DNA of 34,222 nucleotides from Dehalococcoides sp. JdFR-56 (GTDB lineage: Bacteria > Chloroflexota > Dehalococcoidia > Dehalococcoidales > RBG-16-60-22). Below the pieces are notes generated by a model, which worked only from the letters and a program-made list of their open reading frames with translations, did not search any database and was not told where the DNA came from. Position numbers and translations under genes: made by a program. The stretch covers positions 1 through 34,222 of the forward strand of contig MTNR01000031.1 in the NCBI GenBank assembly GCA_002011495.1, read 5' to 3'. Below, piece after piece: positions 8,805-18,207 of the stretch. Numbering within the stretch: the stretch's first letter is position 1; every line of letters begins with the position of its first letter.

Positions 8805-9554
8805 TTAAGCGATGTGATTGCGCAGGGTGCCGATGCCGGCCACCTTTATCTCGATGACGTCGCCCGATTTCATCGGGCCGATGCCAGCTGGCGTCCCGGT
8901 GGCGATGACATCACCCGGCAGCAGCGTTATCACCTGGGAGATATAGCTCACCAGCTCTGGAACTGAGAAGATGAGGTCGCTGGTATTGGCCTGCTGCTTG
9001 CGCTCCCCGTTGAGATAAGCTTCCACCAACACATTGCCAGCATCAAGCTCGGTCTCAATGCAGGGGCCAATGGGGGCAAAGGTGTCCGAGCCCTTGGCGC
9101 GTGACCATTGGGAATCCTGAGCCTGCCAGTCACGGGCGGTAACATCATTGAAGCAGGTATAGCCCAGAACGTAGTTGAGGGCCTCGGCTTTGGCTACTTT
9201 TGAGGCCCGTTTCCCAATGACCACGCCCAGCTCGGCTTCGTAGTCAAGGCGCTGGCACCCCGGGTTGACGATTTTGTCCTCAGGGCCTATCACCGAGGTT
9301 GATGGCTTGAAGAACATCATCGGCTCTTTGGGAACAGGCTGGCCCACCTCTTTGGCGTGGCTGTGGTAATTGAGCCCGATAGCCACGATCTTGGATGGGA
9401 CACATGGCGCCAGCAGCTTGACATCGCCCAGTTTATGATAGCGCTCAAGCTTCTCCAGCTTTTGGAAGGGGTCACCAGCCAGGCTCTGCACCCGCTCCCC
9501 GTCCAGAATTCCGTATTCAGTTTTTCCGTCCACAATATAGCGTACAATCTTCAT
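8805..9554 (-). CDS. Fumarylacetoacetate hydrolase family protein
   Basis: 249 aa; IGLNYHSHAKEVG, MFFKPSTSVIGP, DYEAELGVVIGK, GYTCFNDVTARDWQ, GDVIATGTPAGIGPMKSGD. Confidence 0.95.
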   Translation of the reverse strand: MKIVRYIVDGKTEYGILDGERVQSLAGDPFQKLEKLERYHKLGDVKLLAPCVPSKIVAIGLNYHSHAKEVGQPVPKEPMMFFKPSTSVIGPEDKIVNPGCQRLDYEAELGVVIGKRASKVAKAEALNYVLGYTCFNDVTARDWQAQDSQWSRAKGSDTFAPIGPCIETELDAGNVLVEAYLNGERKQQANTSDLIFSVPELVSYISQVITLLPGDVIATGTPAGIGPMKSGDVIEIKVAGIGTLRNHIA

Positions 9555-9639
9555 AGCGGAGTTAAGTGTATCACTCTTGGCCTGAAAATGTCAAATAGCC
9601 TAGGATTGTCTTGGCTGTGCTCGGTGTGCTATAGTTTGG

Positions 9640-10845
9640 GTGATGGAAGCTGGGGTAGAGTTCATTCCCTCGGGCACGGTTACCTCGCCCAAGGGATTTA
9701 GGGCCGGCGCCACCTATGCCGGCATCAAAAAGAAAGGCCCGGATTTGGGCATCCTCGCCTCTGAAGTGCCCTGCGCCGTGGCGGGTTTATTGACGACCAA
9801 CCGGGTTAAGGCAGCCCCCGTGCTTCTGTGCCAGCAGCGCCTGGCGGCGGGCCGGGCCAGGGTGGTGGTGGCAAACAGCGGCTGCGCCAACGCCTTCACC
9901 GGTGAGCAGGGCTTATCTGACGCTGTGGAGATGGCGCAGCTGGCGGCGGAAGTGGTTGGGGTCTCGCCAGAGGAGGTGCTGGTGGCCAGCACTGGGGTGA
10001 TTGGGCAACCGCTGCCCATGGAGCGCCTGAGGGATGGCATGCGACAGATAAAGCTCTCTCCGGACGGGGGGCATGAGCTGGCCAGAGCCATCATGACCAC
10101 GGATACCGTGCCCAAGGAGGCGGCGGTAAGCAGCCATGAGGGCGGGTTCATCATCGGTGGGGTGGCCAAGGGGGCCGGGATGATTCACCCTGAGCTAGCC
10201 ACCTTTCTCTGCTTTCTGGCCACCGATGCCAAGGTGGATATAGATTTTCTCAAGTTCTCCCTGCGCCAGGCAGCTGATATCTCCTTCAATATGGTATCAG
10301 TCGATGGCGATACCAGCACCAACGATACGCTGCTTTTGCTGGCCAACGGGCAGGCCGGGGGTGAGACCATCTCATCCGGCACGCGACAAGCTGAGGTCTT
10401 TCAAGAGGCCTTAAGCCAGCTCTGCATCCATTTGGCCAAGGCGATAGCCCGTGATGGTGAGGGGGCCACCAAGCTGATTGAGGTCACCGTGGAGGGGGCC
10501 CCCACGCTGGCTGAGGCCAAAAGGGTTGCCCGGACAGTGACGAGCTCGCCTCTGGTGAAATCAGCGATACACGGTAATGACCCCAATTGGGGGAGGATTG
10601 TGGCCGCGGCCGGGCGGAGCGGGGTGGAAGTGGTGGAAAAGAAGATTGACCTCTACCTGGATGGTATCTGTCTGGTAAAGGCGGGACGCCCGCAGCCTTT
10701 TGTTCGGGAGGAGGCGATGAGGTTATTGGATAAGGGTGAGGTATCCATCGTGCTCAATCTGAATCTGGGGAGTGCCAGCGCCACCGCCTGGGGCTGTGAT
10801 CTATCTGAGGAATACGTAACCATTAACAGCTGCTACACAACTTGA
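9640..10845 (+). CDS. argJ: Bifunctional glutamate N-acetyltransferase/amino-acid acetyltransferase ArgJ
   Basis: 401 aa; VANSGCANAFTG, VLVASTGVIGQPLPME, MTTDTVPKEA, GDTSTNDT, HGNDPNWGRIVAAAGRSG, C-terminal EEYVTINSCYTT. Confidence 0.97.
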   Translation: MMEAGVEFIPSGTVTSPKGFRAGATYAGIKKKGPDLGILASEVPCAVAGLLTTNRVKAAPVLLCQQRLAAGRARVVVANSGCANAFTGEQGLSDAVEMAQLAAEVVGVSPEEVLVASTGVIGQPLPMERLRDGMRQIKLSPDGGHELARAIMTTDTVPKEAAVSSHEGGFIIGGVAKGAGMIHPELATFLCFLATDAKVDIDFLKFSLRQAADISFNMVSVDGDTSTNDTLLLLANGQAGGETISSGTRQAEVFQEALSQLCIHLAKAIARDGEGATKLIEVTVEGAPTLAEAKRVARTVTSSPLVKSAIHGNDPNWGRIVAAAGRSGVEVVEKKIDLYLDGICLVKAGRPQPFVREEAMRLLDKGEVSIVLNLNLGSASATAWGCDLSEEYVTINSCYTT

Positions 10846-10867
10846 TCGCCTGCGTTGAGGGACTCAA

Positions 10868-11650
10868 TTGGACAGAATTATCGTGGTTAAAATAGGTGGG
10901 GCTACCCTGGGTAGCCATGATACCACCCTTGAGGATGTGGTGCATCTCCAGCAGCAAGGAAGAGCGCTGGTCATCGTTCATGGTGGCGGCAAGCTGATCA
11001 CGCAGTGGCTTTCTCGGCACGGGATAAGCACCCAGTTTGTCCATGGCGAACGGGTGACCGATAGGCCCACGCTGGAGGTGGCGGCCGCGGTGCTCGCCGG
11101 GCTGGTCAATAAGGAGATCGTGGCCGCGCTGAGTAACCTGGGGGGAAGGGCCATAGGCTTGAGCGGGGCGGATGGAGCGCTATTGCAGTGCCGGGTGGAG
11201 AAGGCTGAGCTAGGCTATGTGGGAGCCGTGGAGAAGGTGAACACCGCGCTACTGGAGACCCTGCTGGGGGCAGGCTATGTGCCGGTGGTCTCCACGGTGG
11301 GCCTTTACGCTTTTGATCGGCCCCCTGATGCCCCGCAGCTCCTCAATATCAATGCTGACCTGGCGGCGGGCGAGATCGCAGCGGCCATTGGCGCGGAGAA
11401 ACTTGTCTTTTTGACCGATGTCGCCGGCGTCTGTGACCAGTCGGGCAAGTTGCTGCCCCGCTTGTCGTCGGGTGAGGCTGAGGCGCTGGTAGCTTCAGGG
11501 GTTGCCTCCGGGGGGATGATTCCCAAGATTAAAGGCTGCCTGCGGGCGCTGGAAGCAGCGGCCGCCACCTCCATCATAGACGGTAGACAGCCCCACGCCC
11601 TGCTTGCGGAGATTGAGGGGCGTGGCGGTGGCACCAGTATATATAAATGA
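10868..11650 (+). CDS. argB: Acetylglutamate kinase
   Basis: 260 aa, TTG start; VKIGGATL, VIVHGGGKLITQWL, NINADLAAGEIAAAIGAEKLVFLTDVAGV, GGMIPKIKGCLRAL. Confidence 0.95.
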   Translation: MDRIIVVKIGGATLGSHDTTLEDVVHLQQQGRALVIVHGGGKLITQWLSRHGISTQFVHGERVTDRPTLEVAAAVLAGLVNKEIVAALSNLGGRAIGLSGADGALLQCRVEKAELGYVGAVEKVNTALLETLLGAGYVPVVSTVGLYAFDRPPDAPQLLNINADLAAGEIAAAIGAEKLVFLTDVAGVCDQSGKLLPRLSSGEAEALVASGVASGGMIPKIKGCLRALEAAAATSIIDGRQPHALLAEIEGRGGGTSIYK

Positions 11651-11663
11651 AAAGGTGAATAAG

Positions 11664-12848
11664 ATGAGCAACTGGCAGGAACTGGAGCGCAGGTATTTCA
11701 TGCACACTGTGGAGCGCACCCCGGTGACGCTGGTGAGGGGCGAGGGGGCATGGGTGTGGGATGATGAGGGGCGCAGGTATCTTGACTTTGTTGCCGGCTG
11801 GGCGGTCAACAGCCTGGGGCACTGTCACCCGGCGGTGGCTGAGGCGCTGGCGGAGCAGGCACGCACCCTGATTCAGGTGTCAAACCAGTTCTACACCATC
11901 CCCCAGATTCAGGTGGCCGAGCTCTTAATAAATCACAGTTGCCTGGATAAGGTCTTTTTTAGCAACAGCGGTGCCGAAGCCAACGAGGGTGCGGTGAAGC
12001 TGGCCCGGCGCTACGGGCAGCGCCACCTGAACGGGGCCTATGAGGTCATCACCGCCACCGGCTCCTTCCACGGGCGCACCCTGGCCATGGTGGCGGCCAC
12101 CGGTCAAGCCAAGCATCAGCAACCGTATCACCCTCTGCCGGCTGGATTTGTCAACGTGGCCTATAATGACGTGGCCGCGATAAAGGCGGCGACCACGGAT
12201 AAGACCTGTGCCGTGATGCTGGAGCCGGTGCAGGGGGAGGGAGGAGTCAACCTGCCGGATAATGACTACTTAAAGCAGGTAAGAGAGTGGTGTGACCAGA
12301 AAGGGATATTGCTCATCTTGGATGAGATCCAAACCGGTGGGGGCAGGCTGGGCACGCTCTTCGGCTACGAGCAGTACGGCGTTGAGCCTGACGTGATGAC
12401 GTTGGCCAAGGGCCTGGGCAGTGGCGTGCCCATCGGGGCGATTCTGGCTAAAGAGAGGGCTAATGTCTTTTCCCCTGGGGAGCACGGCTCCACCTTTGGT
12501 GGCAATCCTCTGGCCTGCGCCGCCGCTTACGCCACGCTCAAGTTTGTCCTGGATAATGACGTGGTGGGCAACGTGAGGCGGGTGGGGCAGTATTTCAAGG
12601 ATAGGCTGGAAGAACTAAAGACCAAATACCGGTTTATCACCGAGGTGCGGGGGCGTGGGCTGCTGCTGGCTATGGAGTTTGACCGGGATATCGGCGCTGA
12701 GGTGCTTAAGGCTTGTCTAGAGCGGGGCTTCTTGGTCAACCGGGTGAAGCCCAATGCCCTGCGCTTCATGCCCCCCCTGATCATCGGCCGGGGCGAGGTT
12801 GATGAGGCGGTGGACATTTTGGACAAAGCGCTGGCTAGTATTGTATAA
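11664..12848 (+). CDS. argD: Acetylornithine aminotransferase
   Basis: Within ORF 11604-12848; ATG at 11664 (MSNWQELERRYFMHT) is preferred. LDFVAGWAVNSLGHCHPAV, FFSNSGAEANEGAVKLAR, LEPVQGEGGV, LDEIQTGGGRLG, PLP-Lys MTLAKGLGSGVPIGA. Confidence 0.96.
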   Translation: MSNWQELERRYFMHTVERTPVTLVRGEGAWVWDDEGRRYLDFVAGWAVNSLGHCHPAVAEALAEQARTLIQVSNQFYTIPQIQVAELLINHSCLDKVFFSNSGAEANEGAVKLARRYGQRHLNGAYEVITATGSFHGRTLAMVAATGQAKHQQPYHPLPAGFVNVAYNDVAAIKAATTDKTCAVMLEPVQGEGGVNLPDNDYLKQVREWCDQKGILLILDEIQTGGGRLGTLFGYEQYGVEPDVMTLAKGLGSGVPIGAILAKERANVFSPGEHGSTFGGNPLACAAAYATLKFVLDNDVVGNVRRVGQYFKDRLEELKTKYRFITEVRGRGLLLAMEFDRDIGAEVLKACLERGFLVNRVKPNALRFMPPLIIGRGEVDEAVDILDKALASIV

Positions 12849-12941
12849 TTGGCTTGAACACCTGCCTCGCCACCTTCGCTTGTCCCTCCTTCCTCAGAGG
12901 GGGAGAAACACACCCAAGTTCAGGCTGAAGGCCGTTTTAGC

Positions 12942-13874
12942 ATGGTGATGCCGAAGATGATGATTAACCTGCGCAAGCTGGGCATACTGCTCGTCCTCAC
13001 CGTGGTGCTCCTCCTGGGGACGACGCTGTTCGCCCTCTCCTATGCCGATGTTGGCCTGACCGATATCGTTGGTGAGGGGGAAGTCTCCCGGGTGGTGCCT
13101 GACCTCTCCACGGTGCCTGAGTCAGTGGTTGAGGATGCCACCGCGCTGGCGCGGGAGCTATTTGGTGACTACCAGGATAAGTACAATGATTTTGTCAGTC
13201 AGTTGCTCGCCACCTATGTTGAGGCTAGGGATAAGGACTTTGTGGTCATCTTCAACTCCGGCGGCTGGGGGTGGAACCTGCCGGAGAGCTCGCCGGGGTG
13301 GCGGAGCATCCTGAGCGGCATCAAATCTGAACTGGAGAGCCTGGGTTACCGCCCGCTCCTGCTGAACTACCGGCGGACAACTCAGAGCCTGCGCAGCGTT
13401 GTTGATGAGCTTGCTGAGGTGGTAAGGGCCTACCCCTCAAAGGCGAGGAATCTGGCCCGCCAGGTGGAATTTCTCACTAGTCACATTCCCGACCTCAAGG
13501 TCATCGTGGCGGGAGAGAGTAACGGCACCATCTTTTCAGACAGCGTCATGCGTATGCTGCGGGATAACCCGAGGGTTTATAGCATTCAGACGGGCACCCC
13601 TTTCTGGCACAAGAATAGGGCGCTGGAGCGGACACTGGTGGTGAACAATAACGGCATCGTCCCTGACAGCTTCAGCCGGGGGGACATTCCCAAGATGCTC
13701 TGGGCGAGCCTGAAGGCGCTGTTTGGCCTATCCTCCGATGAGGAGGACCCGGGGCGGATACTGCGCTACATGAGGGCTCCGGGGCATGACTACCGCTGGC
13801 ATTACCCTGGGGTTTACTCTCAGATCACCGACTTTCTGGAGAAGAACTTTGGTTCTGGCCGGGAGAGATACTGA
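12942..13874 (+). CDS. Secreted or membrane-anchored protein with lipase-like GESNG motif, unknown function
   Basis: 310 aa; N-terminal hydrophobic segment [45 protein letters not shown] (GxSxG); late His in [12 protein letters not shown]. Confidence 0.7.
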   Translation: MVMPKMMINLRKLGILLVLTVVLLLGTTLFALSYADVGLTDIVGEGEVSRVVPDLSTVPESVVEDATALARELFGDYQDKYNDFVSQLLATYVEARDKDFVVIFNSGGWGWNLPESSPGWRSILSGIKSELESLGYRPLLLNYRRTTQSLRSVVDELAEVVRAYPSKARNLARQVEFLTSHIPDLKVIVAGESNGTIFSDSVMRMLRDNPRVYSIQTGTPFWHKNRALERTLVVNNNGIVPDSFSRGDIPKMLWASLKALFGLSSDEEDPGRILRYMRAPGHDYRWHYPGVYSQITDFLEKNFGSGRERY

Positions 13875-13891
13875 GCCAAGGAGGCGCACTT

Positions 13892-14464
13892 GTGTCAGGC
13901 AAGGTGATACTAGCTTACAGCGGTGGGCTGGATACTTCGGTTGCCATCGGGTGGCTGAAGGAGAGGTATGGCATGGAGGTGGTGACGCTCACCGTGGATG
14001 TTGGCAACGAGCCTGATTTTAGCGCCATCCGCCAGAAGGCGCTTGATGCCGGGGCGGTCAAGGTGGTGGTCCGGGAGGCCAAGGAGGAGTTCGTCAGGCG
14101 CTTTGTCTTCCCGGCGCTGCAGGCTGACGCCATCTATGAGGGGCAGTACCCGCTAATTTCTGCCCTTTCCCGCCCCCTCATCGCCGAGCTCTTGGTGGAG
14201 ACGGCGCGGGCCGAGGGGGCCAGCGCTGTGGCGCATGGATGCACTGGGAAGGGCAATGACCAAGTGAGGCTCAAGCTGTATAAGGGGAGCTCCATGGTGG
14301 TGGGGCGGAAATCACCCTTCTCCCTGTATAGCTATGGCCTGGCCACCTATGATAAGGGTGGCGTCTTTGACCATAGCGCCTCGGCTGGCTTCATTCACAT
14401 CTGGGGACTGCCCGCAAAAATTCAGGCCCAGGTGCAGGGCACCGGTGGCCTGGAAGAAGGCTAG
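13892..14464 (+). pseudogene. argG: Argininosuccinate synthase with large in-frame internal deletion (or assembly collapse)
   Basis: 190 aa versus about 400 in canonical ArgG. N-part [24 protein letters not shown]...[13 protein letters not shown] is fused directly to the C-part [59 protein letters not shown] start. Confidence 0.9.
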
Positions 14465-14465
14465 C

Positions 14466-15842
14466 ATGAGCCACATCAGGGGTCGCTTCCAGAAGGCGAT
14501 GGACAGACTGGTGGCGCGCTATACCAGTTCCCTCCCCTCTGACTGGCGTCTCTACCGCTATGATATCGCGGGCAGCATCGCCCACGCCAGGATGCTGGCA
14601 AAACAAGGCATCATCTCCGAGAAAGACGCCGAGGTTATCGTTCAGGGGCTTGAGTCCATTCAGGAGGAAATCGAGCAGGGCAGATTTGATTTCCGGACGG
14701 AGCTGGAGGACATCCATATGGCGATCGAGGCCCGCCTTATGGAGAAGGTGGGGGAGGTGGGTGGCAAGCTCCACACCGCCCGTTCCCGCAACGACCAGGT
14801 GGCGCTGGATTTACGCCTCTTTGCCAAGGAAGCCATCAACCAAACCTTGCTCAAGCTGCGGGAGCTCCAGCGTGCCCTGGTCAGCCTGGCTGAAGCCAAC
14901 AAGGACGTGGTTATCCCGGGGTACACGCACCTGCAGCCGGCGCAGCCGGTCTTGCTGGCGCATCATCTTTTGGCCTATTTCCAGATGCTCCAGCGGGATA
15001 TTGAGCGCTTCAAGGATTGCCTCAAGCGCACCGATGTCCTGCCTCTGGGCAGCGGGGCTCTGGCTGGTGTCGGCTACGGCGTTGACCGTGAGTTCCTGGC
15101 GCGTGAGCTTGGTTTTGGCCGGGCGAGCCAGAACAGCCTTGATGCCGTCTCCGACCGGGACTTTGTCCTAGAGTATGAGGCGGCGGCCAGCCTCTGCATG
15201 ATGCACCTCTCCCGTCTCGCCGAGGAGATAATCCTCTGGTCTTCCGCGGAGTTTGACTTTGTTGAGCTTGATGAGGCTTATGCCACCGCCAGCAGCATTA
15301 TGCCCCAGAAGAGGAACCCGGACGTGGCTGAGCTGGCCCGGGGTAGGACCGGGCGCGTCTATGGTCGGCTTATGGCCCTACTTGCTACCATGAAAGCCCT
15401 GCCTCTAGCCTATAACCGTGATTTGCAGGAGGATAAAGAGGGCTTCTTTGACACCGTGGATACGCTGCTGGCAACCCTGGAGGTGTTCGCGGGCATGGTG
15501 GCCACCCTGAAGGTCAAAAGGGAGAACGCCAGGCGGGCGGCGGAGCGGGGCTATCTTCTGGCCACGGACCTAGCTGATTATCTAGTGCGGAAAGGGGAGG
15601 CCTTCCGCACCGCGCATGACATCGTGGCCAGATTAGTGAGCTACGCGGCAGGGAAGGGCAAGCCTCTACATGAGCTCAGCATCACCGAGTATCGCGAGTT
15701 CTCCCCCTTGTTTAGTGAGGACGTTCGCTCCATCACCCTGGAGTCCTCTCTGGCGGCGAGGGATGTGGTTGGGGGCACCGCCCCCAAGCAGGTGGCGCGG
15801 GCGCTGGTCCGGGCGAAGAGGATAAGCCACGCCCGCCCTTGA
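14466..15842 (+). CDS. argH: Argininosuccinate lyase
   Basis: Within ORF 14334-15842; true start ATG at 14466 (MSHIRGRFQKAMDRLV). HTARSRNDQVALDLRL, GYTHLQPAQPVLLAHH, SSIMPQKRNPDVAEL. Confidence 0.97.
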   Translation: MSHIRGRFQKAMDRLVARYTSSLPSDWRLYRYDIAGSIAHARMLAKQGIISEKDAEVIVQGLESIQEEIEQGRFDFRTELEDIHMAIEARLMEKVGEVGGKLHTARSRNDQVALDLRLFAKEAINQTLLKLRELQRALVSLAEANKDVVIPGYTHLQPAQPVLLAHHLLAYFQMLQRDIERFKDCLKRTDVLPLGSGALAGVGYGVDREFLARELGFGRASQNSLDAVSDRDFVLEYEAAASLCMMHLSRLAEEIILWSSAEFDFVELDEAYATASSIMPQKRNPDVAELARGRTGRVYGRLMALLATMKALPLAYNRDLQEDKEGFFDTVDTLLATLEVFAGMVATLKVKRENARRAAERGYLLATDLADYLVRKGEAFRTAHDIVARLVSYAAGKGKPLHELSITEYREFSPLFSEDVRSITLESSLAARDVVGGTAPKQVARALVRAKRISHARP

Positions 15843-15852
15843 AAGGTGCTTT

Positions 15853-16698
15853 TTAAGTGCCGAAGATCACCTGGCGCAGCTTCTCGCTGATGATGAGGGG
15901 GTCTTTACGCTGCCAGACATTTCTCCCCACCGCTACCCCCACCGCCCCGGCGGCCAGAACGTCCTTTACCCGGGAGAGGAATTCCTCATCGGTGCTGGTC
16001 TTCGGGCCGCCAGACATGACCACCTGGGTGGGGGAGGCATACTGCACCACTCGCCGGAAGCTCTCTAGGGAGCCGGTGTATTTCACTTTTACCATATCAG
16101 CGCCCAGCTCCAGCCCTATTCTGGCGGCATAGGCCACGATGGACGGGGTTTCATCAATGGCTAAATCTGTTTTCTCCTGCTCCTTTAAGGCCATCTTCAG
16201 GGTTTTTGAGGCTGTCTCCCTATCAGATAGGGATTTGCCCCGGGGGTACATCCACCCGATCACCGGCAGCCCCTTATTGTGGGCCTCTCTGATTATGGCG
16301 GCAAACTCTCGGTTCATCTGGGACTCGTATTTTGAGCCGGAGTACACGGTGTAGCCCACGGCGGTGGCCCCCAGCGCCAGCGCATCGTCCACGGAATAAA
16401 GCTGCGGGGAGTAGGGGTCATCCCCGGTGTAGAGCTCCGATTTCCCGTTCAGTTTCAGGATAAGCGGCACCTTTGCCTCCCGAATCTGGCGGTCATACTT
16501 TTCCGCCAGCCCAGCATGGAGCACTATCCCGGTAAACCCTCCTCTTCTGGCGATGTCCAGGATATATTCCAGGCTGCTGCTCTCCTCGTTTTCCTGGAAA
16601 TCCCTTGGTCCATGTTCAAAGCCCTGGTCATAGGCTAGTATCATAGCCCGGCCCTGGGGCACGATCCTCTCCTTCATTTCCTCTACTTTGGCATTCAT
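15853..16698 (-). CDS. Class I fructose-bisphosphate aldolase (DeoC/LacD-type, archaeal-like)
   Basis: 281 aa; ILAYDQGFEHGPRDF, GIVLHAGL, LILKLNGKSEL, VKVKYTG (Schiff-base Lys region), VMSGGPKT, GAVGVAVGRNVWQ. Confidence 0.9.
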   Translation of the reverse strand: MNAKVEEMKERIVPQGRAMILAYDQGFEHGPRDFQENEESSSLEYILDIARRGGFTGIVLHAGLAEKYDRQIREAKVPLILKLNGKSELYTGDDPYSPQLYSVDDALALGATAVGYTVYSGSKYESQMNREFAAIIREAHNKGLPVIGWMYPRGKSLSDRETASKTLKMALKEQEKTDLAIDETPSIVAYAARIGLELGADMVKVKYTGSLESFRRVVQYASPTQVVMSGGPKTSTDEEFLSRVKDVLAAGAVGVAVGRNVWQRKDPLIISEKLRQVIFGT

Positions 16699-16708
16699 CT
16701 CTTATCTC

Positions 16709-17758
16709 CTAACCGAAGAATATTGACGCAATCTGATAGACATGCAGGTTCACCGTCTTTATGCCCCCGGCCACCTTTTCCAAGGGGACGCTGGTGATCC
16801 GGTTCCCCTTGAGGGCGGTCATCTCCCCGAATCTCTTTTCCTGGATGAGGTCAATGGCTTTGACGCCGAAGGCGGTGGCTAAACTGCGGTCATAGGCTAC
16901 CGGGGTGCCACCCCGCTGGACATAGCCCAGGGAGGAGACCCTGGTCTCAAGGCCGGTTCCCCGCTCAATAATCTCCCCCAGGATGTTGCCTATCCCTCCC
17001 AGGGGATAGGTCTCCTCCTGCTTGGCTAGGCTTGAGCCGCGCTTTCTTCTCATTTTCCCTTCCAGCTCGGTGCCCTCGGCGACGACGATAACGCTGAAGG
17101 TGGTGCCCCTGCGGTTCCTCTCCTTCAGCATCTGGCACAGCTCTTCCACCCTCTCCTCGGTCAGGGGAATCTCCGGGATCAAAATGGCATCCGCCCCATT
17201 GGCCATGCCGGCGTAGGTGGCGATCCAGCCTGCCCGGCGCCCCATCACCTCAAGGAGCATCACCCGGTGATGGCTCTCCGCCGTGGAGCGGAGCCGGTCC
17301 AGCGCCTCGGTGGCGATCTGTACCGCGGTCTGAAAGCCTATAGTGTAATCGGTTTCCCTAACGTCATTGTCAATGGTCTTGGGTATCCCCACCACTGGCA
17401 GGCCCATCTGGTACAGGCGGCTGGTGCAGCTCAAAGTGCCCTCTCCTCCCAGGACCACCAGCGCCTCCAGCCCCAGTTTCTCAAACCCATCAAGAACCTG
17501 CTGGGGGCCGTTCTCCACATGGAAGGGGCTCACCCTTGAGGTTCCCAGGATTGTCCCGCCCCGGTCAATGATCCCGGAGGTATTATTGCCATCCAGTATC
17601 TTGATCTCATTATCCAGGAAGCCCTTCCACCCGTTTCTGATGCCGATGACGTGGTAGCCCCGTTGCATGGCTGTCTTGGCGCAGGCCCTGATGGCAGCGT
17701 TGAGGCCAGGGCAATCGCCTCCCCCGGTCAGGATGCCGATCTTTTTTCTCCGTTCCAT
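16709..17758 (-). CDS. 6-phosphofructokinase (group III-like)
   Basis: 349 aa; GILTGGGDCPGLNAAIR, VVLGGEGTL, PKTIDNDV, EVMGRRAGWIA, LGYVQRGGTPVAYDR. Confidence 0.93.
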   Translation of the reverse strand: MERRKKIGILTGGGDCPGLNAAIRACAKTAMQRGYHVIGIRNGWKGFLDNEIKILDGNNTSGIIDRGGTILGTSRVSPFHVENGPQQVLDGFEKLGLEALVVLGGEGTLSCTSRLYQMGLPVVGIPKTIDNDVRETDYTIGFQTAVQIATEALDRLRSTAESHHRVMLLEVMGRRAGWIATYAGMANGADAILIPEIPLTEERVEELCQMLKERNRRGTTFSVIVVAEGTELEGKMRRKRGSSLAKQEETYPLGGIGNILGEIIERGTGLETRVSSLGYVQRGGTPVAYDRSLATAFGVKAIDLIQEKRFGEMTALKGNRITSVPLEKVAGGIKTVNLHVYQIASIFFG

Positions 17759-17916
17759 CGGCCTTTTCTCCTTTTTCCAGCAGCGCTATTATGGCTTTCT
17801 ATCGGCTATGAAGGTAAGCGGTGTTCTCTCTAGGGTGGAGTGAAGCTCCCAAGCGAGCCGTTCCGGCTGCTTCTTAGAGGGAATGGATGGGGTAGTTGAA
17901 GCTCGGGCAGGGGAGG

Positions 17917-18105
17917 CTAGAGCGTTTTGGCCACTTTGTGCTGGGTGCGCAGACATCTGGTGCACAGATTGAGCCTTTTGGGCTGACCATCTATGTTTAC
18001 CGTCGTCGGGTGAATATTGGGTATCCATCGCCGGTTGGTGCGGCGTTTGGAGTGGCTGACGTTATGACCGAACTGAGGTGATTTGCCGCATAAATCGCAC
18101 TTCAA
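17917..18105 (-). CDS. rpmB: 50S ribosomal protein L28
   Basis: 62 aa; MKCDLCGKSPQFGHNVSHSKRRTNRRWIPNIHPTTV...LNLCTRCLRTQHKV; zinc-binding-type L28. Confidence 0.97.
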   Translation of the reverse strand: MKCDLCGKSPQFGHNVSHSKRRTNRRWIPNIHPTTVNIDGQPKRLNLCTRCLRTQHKVAKTL

Positions 18106-18119
18106 GATATCTTCCCCCT

Positions 18120-18180
18120 TTGACTGTTAGGCCAGCTTATTGTAAGATTAAATACATTCATTTAATAGTAGCACAGTCAA
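18120..18180. promoter_or_regulatory. Face-to-face divergent promoter region between rpmB and yloV
   Basis: TTGACTGT (18120-18127) and its inverted copy ACAGTCAA (18173-18180). Plus-strand TTGACT-N17-TAAGAT (18143-18148). Nested inverted repeat ATTAAAT-ACATTC-ATTTAAT (18147-18166). Confidence 0.55.
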
Positions 18181-18207
18181 GTTGGGCTTGGCAAGGACGG
18201 TGCCCAG

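Noticed and set aside
11604-11663. N-terminal extension of the argD ORF
   Set aside because: Overlaps argB and does not resemble ArgD; ATG 11664 is the better start.
12860-12910. Possible third copy of the CCTCTCCTT/GGGGGTGAGGT repeat
   Set aside because: Only a loose CCCTCCTTCCTCAGAGGGGGAG similarity; lacks the GGGGGTGAGGT tail.
14334-14465. N-terminal extension of the argH ORF overlapping argG
   Set aside because: Residues before MSHIRGRF are an out-of-frame reading of argG; ATG 14466 is the natural start, right after the argG stop.
17789-18028. 79-aa minus ORF overlapping rpmB
   Set aside because: Shadow frame of the clear L28 gene at 17917-18105.
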